Positions 48,284-57,630 of a stretch of DNA of 64,000 nucleotides are shown here, in pieces (the first letter of the stretch is position 1; each line of letters opens with the position of its first letter). Source of the DNA: a candidate division KSB1 bacterium (GTDB taxonomy: Bacteria; Zhuqueibacterota; Zhuqueibacteria; Oleimicrobiales; Geothermoviventaceae). The stretch spans positions 48,979-112,978 of the forward strand of contig JAPDPT010000004.1 in assembly GCA_034506315.1 (NCBI GenBank). Direction: 5' to 3'. The notes under the pieces were generated by a model. That model had not been told where the DNA came from, did not search any database, and saw nothing but the letters and a program-made list of their open reading frames with translations. Made by a program: the position numbers and the translations under genes.

Positions 48284-48733
48284 CTACGCGTCCTCGAGAT
48301 CAGCGGGGTCTACCGTCTGAACGAAGCGCTCGAAGGCCTGCCGGATCTGGTCTCGGACCTTGCGAAAGACGGCCATCACTTCTTCCGCGGTGCCGACAGC
48401 TGCGGCGGGATCCTCAAACCCGAAATGGAACGACTCTTTGACCTCGCCGAAGAAGACAGGGCAGCTTTCGCGAGCCTGGTCGCAAACGGTAATGACGTAA
48501 TCGAACGACTGATTCAGAAACTCGTCCACGGATTTCGGTCTTGCCTGGCTGATATCGATCCCCGCTTCGCGCATCGCTGCTACCGCGCTGGGATGCACCT
48601 GGGCAGCAGGTTGGGTCCCGGCGGAGTAGACTTCCCAGGTTGGGCGCATCTGCCGCAGGAAGGCTTCTGCCATCTGGGAGCGACACGAGTTGCCCGTGCA
48701 GAGGATCAACACTCTCTTGCGGTCTTCCGGCAT
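48284..48733 (-). CDS. arsC: Arsenate reductase / low-molecular-weight phosphatase family (ArsC, thioredoxin type)
   Basis: This 149-residue protein starts with the phosphate loop C-T-G-N-S-C-R-S (Cys-x5-Arg), preceded by L-I-L as in the ArsC/LMW-PTP family. Downstream are D-Y-V-I-T-V-C-D-Q-A-R-E-S-C-P, with the cysteines used in the thioredoxin-linked arsenate reductase cascade, and F-G-F-E-D-P-A. It would reduce arsenate to arsenite. The ATG at 48733 follows GCGGAGGC; the longer frame is not protein-like. No arsenite pump or ArsR is adjacent, so a phosphatase role is possible. Confidence 0.87.
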   Translation of the reverse strand: MPEDRKRVLILCTGNSCRSQMAEAFLRQMRPTWEVYSAGTQPAAQVHPSAVAAMREAGIDISQARPKSVDEFLNQSFDYVITVCDQARESCPVFFGEVKESFHFGFEDPAAAVGTAEEVMAVFRKVRDQIRQAFERFVQTVDPADLEDA

Positions 48734-48826
48734 TTGGCCGCCTCCGCTCAGCGTGCACTGTTCGTATTCAGCTACTCCCAGGCAACGCCGGACTACGGGG
48801 GTCGGTTCCGAGCGTTCCGCGTCGCC

Positions 48827-48855
48827 TTGATTTTCCCCCGCCCGGCGCGTATATT
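48827..48855 (+). promoter_or_regulatory. Promoter of radC
   Basis: TTGATT (48827-48832) and TATATT (48850-48855) are separated by 17 bases and stand out as AT-rich within a GC-rich surrounding. They lie 33 bases before the radC ATG. Confidence 0.7.
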
Positions 48856-48887
48856 GGCGGACGTTCGTAGACGTGGGGAGGGTGGTC

Positions 48888-49574
48888 ATGAGCTACGTTC
48901 GGCGTATTACCGAGTGGCCCGAGAGCGAGCGTCCACGCGAAAGGCTCCTCAGGCTGGGCGCAGAATCCCTCTCGGACGCGGAGCTTCTGGCGATCATCCT
49001 CCGCACCGGTGGCCGCGAAGGAAGTGCCATCGACCTGGCCCGGCACCTATTGACCCAGGCTGGCGGATTCCGCGGCTTGGATCGTATGTCGGCGGAGGAG
49101 CTCTGCCGGATTCCGAATGTCGGCACCGCGAAGGCTGCCCAGATCAAGGCGGCTTTGGAAATCGGCAAACGATTCCGACTGGAACAAAGGGAGGAAGGAG
49201 AGCGCGTCCATTGCAGCGACGACGTCTACCATCTGGTCGGACCCATGATGCGCGACCTGCCGCGAGAGGAATTCCGCGTCCTCTTCCTCACGCAACGCAA
49301 TCAGGTGATCGCCAACAAGGTGCTCTTCGAGGGCTCTCTGACCGAGAGCATCGCCAGCCCAAGGGAAATCCTCCGCGAGGCCCTCAATCTCTCTGCGGCC
49401 TCTTTGATCCTGATCCACAACCATCCGAGCGGCGATCCCACCCCCTCGGAAGAGGATCGCCGGGTCACCCAGCGCATTCGCGCTGCCTGCGAGACCATGG
49501 GTGTCCAACTCCTGGACCACATCATCGTGGGCCGGAACAGCTACTTCAGTTTCGCCGATCGTGCTCTGCTGTGA
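48888..49574 (+). CDS. radC: RadC-family JAB-domain protein
   Basis: This 228-residue protein has an N-terminal helix-hairpin-helix part (I-T-E-W-P-E-S-E-R-P-R-E-R-L; I-P-N-V-G-T-A-K-A-A). Its C-terminal metalloprotease-like JAB domain carries the metal motif H-N-H-P-S-G-D-P-x-P-S-x-x-D, with H177 and H179. The name comes from E. coli but a direct role in repair is disputed. I start at the ATG at 48888, which follows GGGGAGGG. It diverges from arsC. Confidence 0.95.
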   Translation: MSYVRRITEWPESERPRERLLRLGAESLSDAELLAIILRTGGREGSAIDLARHLLTQAGGFRGLDRMSAEELCRIPNVGTAKAAQIKAALEIGKRFRLEQREEGERVHCSDDVYHLVGPMMRDLPREEFRVLFLTQRNQVIANKVLFEGSLTESIASPREILREALNLSAASLILIHNHPSGDPTPSEEDRRVTQRIRAACETMGVQLLDHIIVGRNSYFSFADRALL

Positions 49575-49639
49575 GCAGCGATCTTCGGCGGCCGGGCAGG
49601 TTGAAACCGACGGCGCCCGTCGTTCGAAAGTGAGCCCCG

Positions 49640-51196
49640 ATGTCGAAAGATCCCAGTGTCGGTAACGGATCGCCTCCTGCGGCTATTCCCTCCCGACGCG
49701 TGATTCTGGAGCTGGAGGGCATCAGCAAAGCGTTTCCTGGGGTGCAGGCCCTGCGGGACGTGCGCTTCGAACTCCGGGAGGGGGAAGTTCACGTGCTCCT
49801 GGGGGAGAACGGGGCCGGCAAATCCACCCTGATGAAGATCGTAACGGGCGCCCTCCCGAAAGATGCCGGGGAAATCCGGCTGGACGGGAGGAAGGTCGAA
49901 ATCCGCAATCCTCAGCAGGCCCTCGCCCTCGGCATCAGTATGGTCTACCAGGAGTTCAACCTGGCCCCTCACCTCTCCGTGGCGGAGAACATCTGGCTGG
50001 GACGGGAACCCCTCCGGGATCGCTGGCTGGGCCTGGTGGATCGGCGCCGGATGCGGGAGGAGGCAAGCGCCATTCTCAGGCGACTCCACCTCCCGGTCCA
50101 CCCGGACACACCGGTCTCTCACCTCACCGTCAGTCAGGCCCAGTTGGTGGAGATCGCCAAGTCTCTTTCGGCTCGCGCTCGCATCCTGATCCTGGACGAG
50201 CCGACGGCGGCCCTTACGGAGGCGGAGATCGACGAGCTTTTCCGCATCATCCGGGAGCTGAAGGCGGAGGGGGTTTCCTTCGTCTACATCTCCCACAGAC
50301 TCGAGGAGATCCCGCGCATCGGTGACCGCGTCACCGTGCTGCGAGACGGCGAGTACGTAGCGACCGTACCCGCCACCACGGACCCCGCAGAACTGATCCG
50401 CCTGATGGTGGGCCGCAAGCTGGACCAGTTCTACCCCAAGGTACCCTCGCGACCTGGCCCAGTCCGCTTGGAGGTGGAGGGGCTCTGCCGGAGCGGCGTC
50501 CTTCACGACGTTCACCTCCAGATCCGCGCCGGGGAGGTGGTTGGACTGGCCGGATTGATTGGGGCGGGAAGAACGGAGCTTGCGCGGGCCATCTTTGGCG
50601 CGGATCCTGTGGACCATATGCGGGTCCGCGTGGATGGAGCCGAAGTGGCCATCCGATCTCCGGCCGATGCCATCCGGGCGGGCATTGCCTATCTCTCGGA
50701 AGATCGAAAGTCTCTGAGCCTGGCTTTGACGCGGAGTGTTGCGGAGAATATCAGCCTTGCCTCACTCGATCGCTTCTGCACCGGCCCCTTCGTCCGCGCG
50801 GAGGCCGAGAGGAGGGCTGTGCAGGAGTTTGTCGAGCGGCTGCGCATCCGTACGCCGAGCCTCAACCAGCAGGTTCAGTACCTGAGCGGCGGGAACCAGC
50901 AGAAGGTGGTCCTTGCCCGCTGGCTCCTCCGGGAGGCCAAAGTGCTTCTGTTCGACGAGCCCACGCGCGGCGTGGATGTAGGGGCCAAGGCGGAGATCTT
51001 TGAGCTGATCGGGCGCCTGGCGCAGAAGGGCGCGGCCATCCTGCTCATCTCCTCCTATCTGCCGGAACTGCTGGGGGTCTGTGATCGCATTCTGGTGATG
51101 CATCGCGGCCGTATCGTAGGCGAGCTGTCGCGCGCCGAGGCCACACAGGAGAAGATCCTCACTCTGGCAGCGCTGGGTAGTGCATCAGCCGGGTAG
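49640..51196 (+). CDS. Sugar ABC transporter ATPase with two nucleotide-binding domains (RbsA/MglA type)
   Basis: This 518-residue protein is the energy subunit of a CUT2-type importer. The first domain has Walker A G-E-N-G-A-G-K-S-T at residues 55-63, a signature-like S-Q-A-Q-L, and I-L-D-E-P-T-A-A-L-T. The second has the degenerate G-L-I-G-A-G-R-T-E-L, then L-S-G-G-N-Q-Q-K-V and L-F-D-E-P-T-R-G-V-D-V-G, as usual in RbsA. Ribosome binding is weak, with GAAAGTGAG upstream. It heads a three-gene unit followed by the permease (six bases on) and binding protein. Ribose, other pentoses or autoinducer-type sugars are possible substrates. Confidence 0.93.
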   Translation: MSKDPSVGNGSPPAAIPSRRVILELEGISKAFPGVQALRDVRFELREGEVHVLLGENGAGKSTLMKIVTGALPKDAGEIRLDGRKVEIRNPQQALALGISMVYQEFNLAPHLSVAENIWLGREPLRDRWLGLVDRRRMREEASAILRRLHLPVHPDTPVSHLTVSQAQLVEIAKSLSARARILILDEPTAALTEAEIDELFRIIRELKAEGVSFVYISHRLEEIPRIGDRVTVLRDGEYVATVPATTDPAELIRLMVGRKLDQFYPKVPSRPGPVRLEVEGLCRSGVLHDVHLQIRAGEVVGLAGLIGAGRTELARAIFGADPVDHMRVRVDGAEVAIRSPADAIRAGIAYLSEDRKSLSLALTRSVAENISLASLDRFCTGPFVRAEAERRAVQEFVERLRIRTPSLNQQVQYLSGGNQQKVVLARWLLREAKVLLFDEPTRGVDVGAKAEIFELIGRLAQKGAAILLISSYLPELLGVCDRILVMHRGRIVGELSRAEATQEKILTLAALGSASAG

Positions 51197-51202
51197 AGAG
51201 CC

Positions 51203-52195
51203 ATGGTCCGGAGGACGGGCAAACCATCGCCCGAGGGGCGTCGCGTCTGGGTCACCGCAGGGGTCGTGCGTCGCGTGGCTCCGTACGCGAGCCTCCTCGC
51301 GATGGCGATCGTGCTGAGCTTGCTTTCTCCCCACTTCCTCACGCTGGAGAACCTCTTCGCCATCGGAGTCCAGATGGCGGTCATCGCCATCATGGCCATC
51401 GGCCAGATCCTGATCATCATTTCGGCCGGAATCGATCTTTCCGTTGGGTCGGTGATGGCCCTGGCCGGTGTGATCTGCACCATGCTTGTTGTCTCCGGTG
51501 TACCGATCGGGCTGGGAATCCTGGCTGGGACCCTGGTGGGAGGGGTCTGCGGATTGGTCAACGGATCGCTCATCGCCTACGGTTTCCTGCCGCCGTTCAT
51601 CGCGACGCTGGGGATGATGGGCATCGCCCGGGGAGCCGCTTTGCTTCTGACCGGCGGCGTTCCCATCTTCGGTTTGCCCCCCGGCTTCAATTTCCTGGGA
51701 GGGGGTCGCATCCTATTCGGCCTGCCGGTGCCGGTCGCGATCCTGATCGCCTTAGCGTTGGCGGGGCATTTCGTGCTCACCCGCACGCGCTTCGGCCGGT
51801 ACGTGTTCGCCATCGGCAGCAATGCCGAGGCCGCGCGCCTTTCCGGGATCAACGTGCGCGCCACCCTCACTCGCATCTACACCTACGCGGGTCTCCTGTA
51901 CGGTTTCGCCGGGGTTCTGATGGCCTCACGGCTCAGTACAGGCCAGCCCACGGCCGGCACGGGCTACGAACTGGACGTCATCGCCGCGTGCGTCATTGGC
52001 GGCGCAAGCCTGAGCGGTGGCGAGGGCACGGTGTTGGGCGCCATCATGGGCGCCCTGATCATGGGGGTGCTGCGGAACGGCTGCAACTTGCTGGACATCT
52101 CAGCCTTCTGGCAGCAGATCGCCATCGGCGTGATCATCGTGGCCGCGGTTTTCTCCGACCAGTACCGGAAGCACAAACTGGGTCGCTTCGGCTGA
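51203..52195 (+). CDS. Sugar ABC transporter permease (RbsC type)
   Basis: This 330-residue membrane protein has about eight to ten helices and the CUT2 permease signatures I-S-A-G-I-D-L-S-V-G-S-V-M-A-L, P-P-F-I-A-T-L-G-M-M, A-I-G-S-N-A-E-A-A-R-L-S-G-I and C-V-I-G-G-A-S-L-S-G-G-E-G-T. It forms a homodimer in related systems. It lies six bases after the ATPase gene. Confidence 0.94.
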   Translation: MVRRTGKPSPEGRRVWVTAGVVRRVAPYASLLAMAIVLSLLSPHFLTLENLFAIGVQMAVIAIMAIGQILIIISAGIDLSVGSVMALAGVICTMLVVSGVPIGLGILAGTLVGGVCGLVNGSLIAYGFLPPFIATLGMMGIARGAALLLTGGVPIFGLPPGFNFLGGGRILFGLPVPVAILIALALAGHFVLTRTRFGRYVFAIGSNAEAARLSGINVRATLTRIYTYAGLLYGFAGVLMASRLSTGQPTAGTGYELDVIAACVIGGASLSGGEGTVLGAIMGALIMGVLRNGCNLLDISAFWQQIAIGVIIVAAVFSDQYRKHKLGRFG

Positions 52196-52313
52196 TGGAG
52201 GCTCCCCCCCTCAGCGCCCGGGACAGGAAAGCGAACGCGCGCGCTACCTGAGCGGTTCAAGAGTCGGAGATTTCCGCGCCCCCTGAGTGAGAGCCAACGT
52301 ACGGGAGGACGCG

Positions 52314-53273
52314 ATGGACAGACAGCGCTGGCCAATCCTGGTCATTCTGGCACTGGCGCTTCTGGCTCCTGGCTGCGGTCGACAGGCGCGCCAGAAACCC
52401 CGCATCCTGGTTAGTCCGAAGGGGCTTACTCACAGCTTCTGGCTTACGGTGAAGGCAGGCGCCGATTCGGCGGCGCGCGAGTTCGGGGCGGAGATCATCT
52501 GGAAAGGGCCGTCCGTGGAGACGGACGTCGCCGGCCAGATAGCGATTCTCGAAGACTACATCAACAAGAAGGTGGACGCCATTGTGATGGCGGCCTGCGA
52601 CGAGCAGGGGCTTGTGCCGGTGATCGAAAAGGCTCAGGCTGCGGGAATCCCTGTGATTACCATCGACTCAGGGGTGCGATCAGAGATCCCCAAGTCGTTC
52701 GTCGCCACCGACAACGTGGCTGCGGCCCGCAAAGCCGCCGACGTTCTCTGCGACCTGATCGGCGACGAGGGGGAGGTGGCGTGCATCCCGTTCGTGCCGG
52801 GAGCCGCCACAAGCATTTTGCGGGAGCAGGGGTTCAAGGAGGGCCTGGCCAATCACCCCAGGGTCAAGTTGGTGGCCGTTCAATACTCCCAGAGCGATGT
52901 CGCTACCGGCATGGCGGTCACGGAGAACATCCTCACGGCGCACCCGGAGCTGGACGGCATTTTCGCCGCCAACGAGCCAGGGGCCATCGGCGCGGGACAG
53001 GCGCTTATCAGCCGGGGACTGGTAGGAAAGGTGAAACTCGTCGCCTTTGACGCCGCCCCCAACGAGATCCAAGCCCTGGAGGCCGGGGTCATCCAGGCCC
53101 TGATCGTGCAGGATCCCTTCAAGATGGGCTATCTGGGCGTCAAGTATGCCCTCGAGGTCCTTCAGGGCAAAGAGATCCCCCGTCGCGTGGACACGGGCGT
53201 CTACGTAGTGACCCGCGAGAACCTGAACGATCCCGAAATCCAGCGCCTTCTCTACCCTCTGGGCAAGAGCTGA
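52314..53273 (+). CDS. Sugar-binding lipoprotein (RbsB/periplasmic-binding type)
   Basis: This 319-residue protein has a signal peptide with lipobox A-P-G-C (C21), so it is anchored rather than free in the periplasm. Its sequence follows the ribose-binding type: an N-terminal strand near H-S-F-W-L-T-V-K-A-G-A, the D-A-I-V-M-A-A-C-D region, I-P-V-I-T-I-D-S-G-V, and G-I-F-A-A-N-E-P-G-A-I-G-A. A binding-site Phe/Trp lies near the N-terminus. I start at the ATG at 52314, after GGGAGG. The 118 bases before it, after the permease, hold no gene. The substrate is not clear. Confidence 0.9.
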   Translation: MDRQRWPILVILALALLAPGCGRQARQKPRILVSPKGLTHSFWLTVKAGADSAAREFGAEIIWKGPSVETDVAGQIAILEDYINKKVDAIVMAACDEQGLVPVIEKAQAAGIPVITIDSGVRSEIPKSFVATDNVAAARKAADVLCDLIGDEGEVACIPFVPGAATSILREQGFKEGLANHPRVKLVAVQYSQSDVATGMAVTENILTAHPELDGIFAANEPGAIGAGQALISRGLVGKVKLVAFDAAPNEIQALEAGVIQALIVQDPFKMGYLGVKYALEVLQGKEIPRRVDTGVYVVTRENLNDPEIQRLLYPLGKS

Positions 53274-53280
53274 GGTTCCG

Positions 53281-55047
53281 TTGGGCAACACGGTGCAAAA
53301 GATCGCCATTCTTCCCCCCTCGCTTACCAACAAGATCGCCGCAGGCGAGGTGGTGGAGCGCCCAGCCTCGGTGGTCAAAGAGCTCGTCGAAAATTCCCTC
53401 GACGCCGGGGCGGACGACATCACCGTCATCCTTCGGGACGGCGGTAAGGCACTGATCCAGGTGATCGACAACGGGTGTGGAATGTCTCCGGCCGACGCCG
53501 TCCTGGCCTTTCAGCGCCACGCCACGAGCAAGATCCGGACCCTGGCAGACCTCCAGCGAGTAACCACCCTCGGCTTCCGGGGCGAAGCCCTGGCCAGCAT
53601 CGCCTCGGTAAGCCGGGTGGAACTCCGAACCGTGCCCCAGGGGGAGATCGAGGGGACCCTTCTCCGGCTGGACGGCGGCCGGGTGGTCGAGCAGACACGA
53701 ACCGGAGGTAAGCCCGGCACGTCCATCGCGGTTAAGAACCTGTTCTTCAACACGCCGGCTCGTCGCAAGTTCTTGCGCGCGACCAACACGGAATACCGCT
53801 ACGTGCTGCAGGTGATGAACCGATTCGCCCTGGCCTTCCCCGAAGTGCGCTTTACCCTGATCCACGAGGACCGCGAGGTGTTCCGCCTGCCCAAGTCCTC
53901 GTTGCCGGACCGAGTGCTGGAGGTTCTCGGCACTCACCTGCGGGGCAAGCTGGTGGAGGTCGAAGAAACCTCCTCGTCGGTGGCGGTACGAGGGTTCGTG
54001 GGGACGCCGGACACCTTTCGGCGCAGCCGGGGTGATCAGTATCTCTTCGTGAATCGGCGCTACGTCGTGAATCGCGCCCTGGGCCACGCTGTCCTCTCCG
54101 CCTATGGGGAATCCCTTCTCGGTGGACTCCTCCCGGTGTACGTGATCTTCCTGGAAATCCCTCCCGAGTTGGTGGACGTCAACGTCCATCCGACCAAGAT
54201 CGAGATCAAACTTTGGGACGAGGATCTCGTCTATCGGCTCGTGCGCGGGGCTGTTCGGCGGTCCGTCTCTTCCGGCGCCGTGGCCCCCGAGCTCACCCTT
54301 TCCCCCGCGGAGGGATCCGCTGTCCGAGTCGGCCATGCCCCCTTCCTTCCTCAGCAACGCGTGCTCCCACTTGACGGCGCCCTGGACCAGATGGACCTTT
54401 TCCTCCCCGAGCCGGAGAGGTTGGGCCTGAGCACGGAGACTCGCCTGGAGCCCGTGGCGGTGCCTCCACCGGTTCGCGACGTGGAGATGTGGCAGATCCA
54501 CAATCGCTACATCCTGACGGAGGTCCGCGAAGGCCTGATCGTCATCGACCAGCACGTGGCCCACGAGAGGATTCTGTACGAGAAGGCCATGCGCAGCTTC
54601 CGGGAGCGGCGGCGACTGGAGGGGACGCAGCAGCTGATCTTCCCCGAGACGGTGGACCTGAACCTCGAGGATTTCTCGCTGTTTCTCGAGATTCAGCCGT
54701 TCCTTGAGCAACTGGGGTTTGCGGTACGCGTGTTCGGGGCGAGGTCGGTCCTCATCGAGGGGCTCCCTGCGGGCCTTCGCCTCGGCAATCCGTCCCGCAC
54801 GCTCGTCGAGATCATCGACGAGTACGGCAAGGAAAGGGAAGCGAGCCTGGAGATCCACGACTCCGTGGCGCGTTCCTACGCCTGCAAAGCCGCCATTAAG
54901 GCGGGCGACCGCCTGAGCCTCGAAGAGATGAACAAGCTCGTCAACGAGCTGTTCAGCTGCGAGCAGCCCTATTTCTGCCCGCACGGGAGGCCGATCGTCG
55001 TCCAGATCACCCTCGCGGAGCTGAATCGGAGGTTCGGTCGGGAGTGA
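53281..55047 (+). CDS. mutL: DNA mismatch repair protein MutL
   Basis: This 588-residue protein has the GHKL ATPase motifs: E-L-V-E-N-S-L-D-A-G-A, D-N-G-C-G-M, H-A-T-S-K-I and G-F-R-G-E-A-L-A-S-I. Its C-terminal domain carries D-Q-H-V-A-H-E-R-I-L-Y-E, close to the D-Q-H-A-x2-E-x4-E metal motif, together with A-C-K-A-A-I-K-A-G and C-P-H-G-R-P. These are endonuclease features, so this MutL probably nicks DNA itself, as in organisms without MutH. The start is TTG 53281 after TGAGG; GTG 53293 is also possible. It lies seven bases after the binding-protein stop. Confidence 0.95.
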   Translation: MGNTVQKIAILPPSLTNKIAAGEVVERPASVVKELVENSLDAGADDITVILRDGGKALIQVIDNGCGMSPADAVLAFQRHATSKIRTLADLQRVTTLGFRGEALASIASVSRVELRTVPQGEIEGTLLRLDGGRVVEQTRTGGKPGTSIAVKNLFFNTPARRKFLRATNTEYRYVLQVMNRFALAFPEVRFTLIHEDREVFRLPKSSLPDRVLEVLGTHLRGKLVEVEETSSSVAVRGFVGTPDTFRRSRGDQYLFVNRRYVVNRALGHAVLSAYGESLLGGLLPVYVIFLEIPPELVDVNVHPTKIEIKLWDEDLVYRLVRGAVRRSVSSGAVAPELTLSPAEGSAVRVGHAPFLPQQRVLPLDGALDQMDLFLPEPERLGLSTETRLEPVAVPPPVRDVEMWQIHNRYILTEVREGLIVIDQHVAHERILYEKAMRSFRERRRLEGTQQLIFPETVDLNLEDFSLFLEIQPFLEQLGFAVRVFGARSVLIEGLPAGLRLGNPSRTLVEIIDEYGKEREASLEIHDSVARSYACKAAIKAGDRLSLEEMNKLVNELFSCEQPYFCPHGRPIVVQITLAELNRRFGRE

Positions 55048-55080
55048 AGCCGCGCAGCCCATCGGGCGGAGGCACCGAAC

Positions 55081-56091
55081 GTGAGCTGCCAGACCGGCGG
55101 TGTAAGGGATTGGAACGAGCTGCGACGAAGGCTGCTCGAGCGCGAACTTGTCCCTGTCCTCGTCGGCCCCACAGCCGTCGGGAAAACAGCCCTGTCCCTC
55201 CTCCTGGCTGAGGCGATGGAAGCCGAGATCGTCTCGGCTGATTCCCGGCAGGTTTATCGCTACATGGACATCGGCACAGCCAAGCCGCGCCCAGAAGACC
55301 GCCGTCGTGTCCCCCATCATTTCATCGACGTCCGGGACCCGGACGAATATTACAGCGCAGGACAGTTTGGGAGGGAGGCCAGGGAGAAGATCCAGCAGCT
55401 ACTTGGCCAGGGACGGTTGCCCCTTGTGGTGGGAGGCAGTGGCTTTTATTTGCGCGCCCTGTTCGACGGTTTGTTTGAGCCCCGTATCTCCGATCCTGAG
55501 GTGAAAGAACGAATTCGCGATCGGATCCGCCGGGAGGGGCTTCCGGCCGTGTACGCTTACCTATGCCGCGTAGATCCCGAGGCAGCAGGCCGCATCCATC
55601 CCAACGACGAGCAGAGAATCGTACGCGCGCTCGAGGTTTACGAAATCGCCGGCGAACCTATGAGCCATTTTTTCGCCCAGAAGCCGGCGCCGGCTCCCTT
55701 CGGTGCCATCTGGATCGGACTTGAGCGTCCGCGGGAAGAGCTCTACCATCGCATCGACCGGCGCGTGGAGGAGATGTTTGCCGCTGGGCTCGTCGAGGAG
55801 GTACGCCAGCTCCTGGAGCGCGGTTACACCGCAGACCTCAATGCCCTCCGCACCGTCGGGTACCGCGAAGTCATCGGGTACCTCCAGGGCGAGTTCACGC
55901 TGGATCGAGCCGTGTATCTGGTCAAGAGGAACTCACGCCGCTACGCCAAGCGGCAGCTCACGTGGTTCCGCCGCGACCAACGAATCCACTGGGTCCCGGC
56001 CGAGGAGGAGACCATTGAACGAATCGTCTCGCTGCTCCGAAACGCTGTGGCCAACCCTCTGCACGGCCCGAAAGAGGGCTCAGTGCGATAG
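55081..56091 (+). CDS. miaA: tRNA dimethylallyltransferase
   Basis: This 336-residue enzyme adds a dimethylallyl group to A37 of tRNAs reading UNN codons. It has G-P-T-A-V-G-K-T-A at the N-terminus, then S-A-D-S-R-Q-V-Y-R-Y-M-D-I-G-T-A-K-P, H-H-F-I-D-V-R-D-P, G-G-S-G-F-Y-L-R-A-L and the C-terminal R-Y-A-K-R-Q-x-T-W-F-R, all hallmarks. GGAGGCACC precedes the GTG start at 55081. The mutL-miaA order is widely conserved. Confidence 0.96.
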   Translation: MSCQTGGVRDWNELRRRLLERELVPVLVGPTAVGKTALSLLLAEAMEAEIVSADSRQVYRYMDIGTAKPRPEDRRRVPHHFIDVRDPDEYYSAGQFGREAREKIQQLLGQGRLPLVVGGSGFYLRALFDGLFEPRISDPEVKERIRDRIRREGLPAVYAYLCRVDPEAAGRIHPNDEQRIVRALEVYEIAGEPMSHFFAQKPAPAPFGAIWIGLERPREELYHRIDRRVEEMFAAGLVEEVRQLLERGYTADLNALRTVGYREVIGYLQGEFTLDRAVYLVKRNSRRYAKRQLTWFRRDQRIHWVPAEEETIERIVSLLRNAVANPLHGPKEGSVR

Positions 56092-56127
56092 GACGGAGCA
56101 AGGGCTTCCGCCCGAGAGCGTCCACAG

Positions 56128-57630
56128 CTACGGCAGCATCCCGGCATGGCAATCCGAACAGCCCATCTCCTGCCAGGCAGTCCCCACGTCCACCGGATGG
56201 CGGAAGGGGAGACCTTCCGAGGTATGGGAGATCTCCAGACTATCGGGTCTTCCCTGCCAGACGATGGTGTGGCACGCCGTGCACTCATTGGTAATGGCCC
56301 TCCCCTCGGCGTCCACGTGCTTGCCGTCGTGGCAGCGGTAGCAGCCCTTGAAATAGAGATGCCCCACATTATCCGGATATCGGTCCCAGCGGGCACGCAT
56401 CTCGGGGAAGAAGTTGAGCTGGAAAAGCTCCTGCAGGGTGGCGATAGCGGAGTCCAGGACAGCCCCGTCTTTTGCCAGCTCCGGATACTCGCTCCCGTAG
56501 AACTCCCGTAGCGTGAGGGCGATGGTGTCGAGAGCACCCTGGGTGGTTGCGTACTCCTGACCCAGGGCCTCAGTGGCCACGCGTTTGATCCAGGGCAAGT
56601 CCCCTTTCAGTCTTCCTGTGGCCAGGGCAAGGTTAACGATCTGCGCGGGGCTGCGGTAGATGTGGGTGGGACGGTTGTGGCAGTCCATACAGTCCATCAC
56701 CCGGACTTTCAGGGTATCGGCTTCTTCAGGCGTGACGGGACTGGACGAGTCTACGTACACGCGCGTCTCGCCCGTCCTCTTGTTGGTGAAGCGCACCCAC
56801 GAGATCTCCTGCCGCCTGGCATCCGTGGCCAGATACTCTACGCGATTGGCGATGTTCATATGCCAATGGATCCCCGTGGCCAGCCCCGTGCGGGGACTCC
56901 CTCCGCCCGTCTTGATCAGCATGTTGATCTGCCACTCGGAGTTGTGCTCGTCCGGAAGGAAATGGTGGAAAAGCTTCTGCTGGGCGCCGTAGAACTGCTC
57001 CGGCCAGTGACACTGCTCGCAGGTTTCCTGCGCAGGGCGCAGGTTCTCGATGGGAGTAGGGATGGGACGCGGGTAGACGTTGGCAACCGTGGCGTAGACC
57101 TGGTACAGGCCGGACAATTTGCTCCGAACGTACCAGTTGGCTCCGGCGCCCACGTGGCAGTCCACGCAGCGCACACGCGCGTGAGGAGACTGCCGGTAGA
57201 GGGTATCCTCGGGCTTCATTACTTCGTGGCAGAGCCTGCCGCAAAAGTCAACGGAGTCCGTGTAGTGGTAAGCCTCGTAGCTTCCCACCGCGCTCAGCAA
57301 GAGAAAAATCACCACGCCCAGCACAGCGCCGAAGAGGTAGGCGCGGTGACGCCGATCGTTGAGGTCGATCACGGGGAAGCTCGGCGCCGCAATGCCACGG
57401 CGCTTCCGCCGCTGGACTTCCACGTAGGCTCCCACCGGAACAAGCAGAAGACCCAGAATCAGAAACGCCGGCACCACAATGAACAAGAAGAGTCCGTAGT
57501 AGGGATTCTCCTGCTCCCCTACGAGCTGGAGGAAGAACAGCAGGCAGAAAATGGCCAGGGAGACGCCGGCGATTGCACCCCCGACGAACGAGATCGGATT
57601 GTACAGGATGTGGCTGTTGTCCTTCGGCAC
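56128..57630 (-). CDS. NapC/NirT-like multiheme cytochrome c, membrane-bound
   Basis: This 500-residue protein has three predicted N-terminal membrane helices (about 14-37, 44-70, 98-118) and a large exported domain. Six canonical heme motifs C-x-x-C-H start at C155, C204, C314, C430, C450 and C491. A seventh at residues 130-135 reads C-G-R-L-C-H, with three rather than two residues between the cysteines. It sits where the first NrfH-type heme site would be (followed by E-V-M). This is a quinol-oxidising, NapC/NirT-type electron donor, extended by extra hemes. I start at GTG 57630 after AGGAGGGAG. It converges with miaA, and a promoter lies about 85 bases upstream. Confidence 0.85.
   Translation of the reverse strand: MPKDNSHILYNPISFVGGAIAGVSLAIFCLLFFLQLVGEQENPYYGLFLFIVVPAFLILGLLLVPVGAYVEVQRRKRRGIAAPSFPVIDLNDRRHRAYLFGAVLGVVIFLLLSAVGSYEAYHYTDSVDFCGRLCHEVMKPEDTLYRQSPHARVRCVDCHVGAGANWYVRSKLSGLYQVYATVANVYPRPIPTPIENLRPAQETCEQCHWPEQFYGAQQKLFHHFLPDEHNSEWQINMLIKTGGGSPRTGLATGIHWHMNIANRVEYLATDARRQEISWVRFTNKRTGETRVYVDSSSPVTPEEADTLKVRVMDCMDCHNRPTHIYRSPAQIVNLALATGRLKGDLPWIKRVATEALGQEYATTQGALDTIALTLREFYGSEYPELAKDGAVLDSAIATLQELFQLNFFPEMRARWDRYPDNVGHLYFKGCYRCHDGKHVDAEGRAITNECTACHTIVWQGRPDSLEISHTSEGLPFRHPVDVGTAWQEMGCSDCHAGMLP

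Noticed and set aside
49541..50617. Minus-strand open frame opposite the sugar ATPase gene
   Set aside because: The ATPase on the plus strand has all ABC motifs; the antisense product is Asp/His/Gln-rich without any domain.
53140..55320. 726-codon minus-strand open frame opposite mutL
   Set aside because: It lies fully antisense to mutL and miaA, whose motifs are unmistakable; it is the usual antisense shadow of a GC-rich gene.
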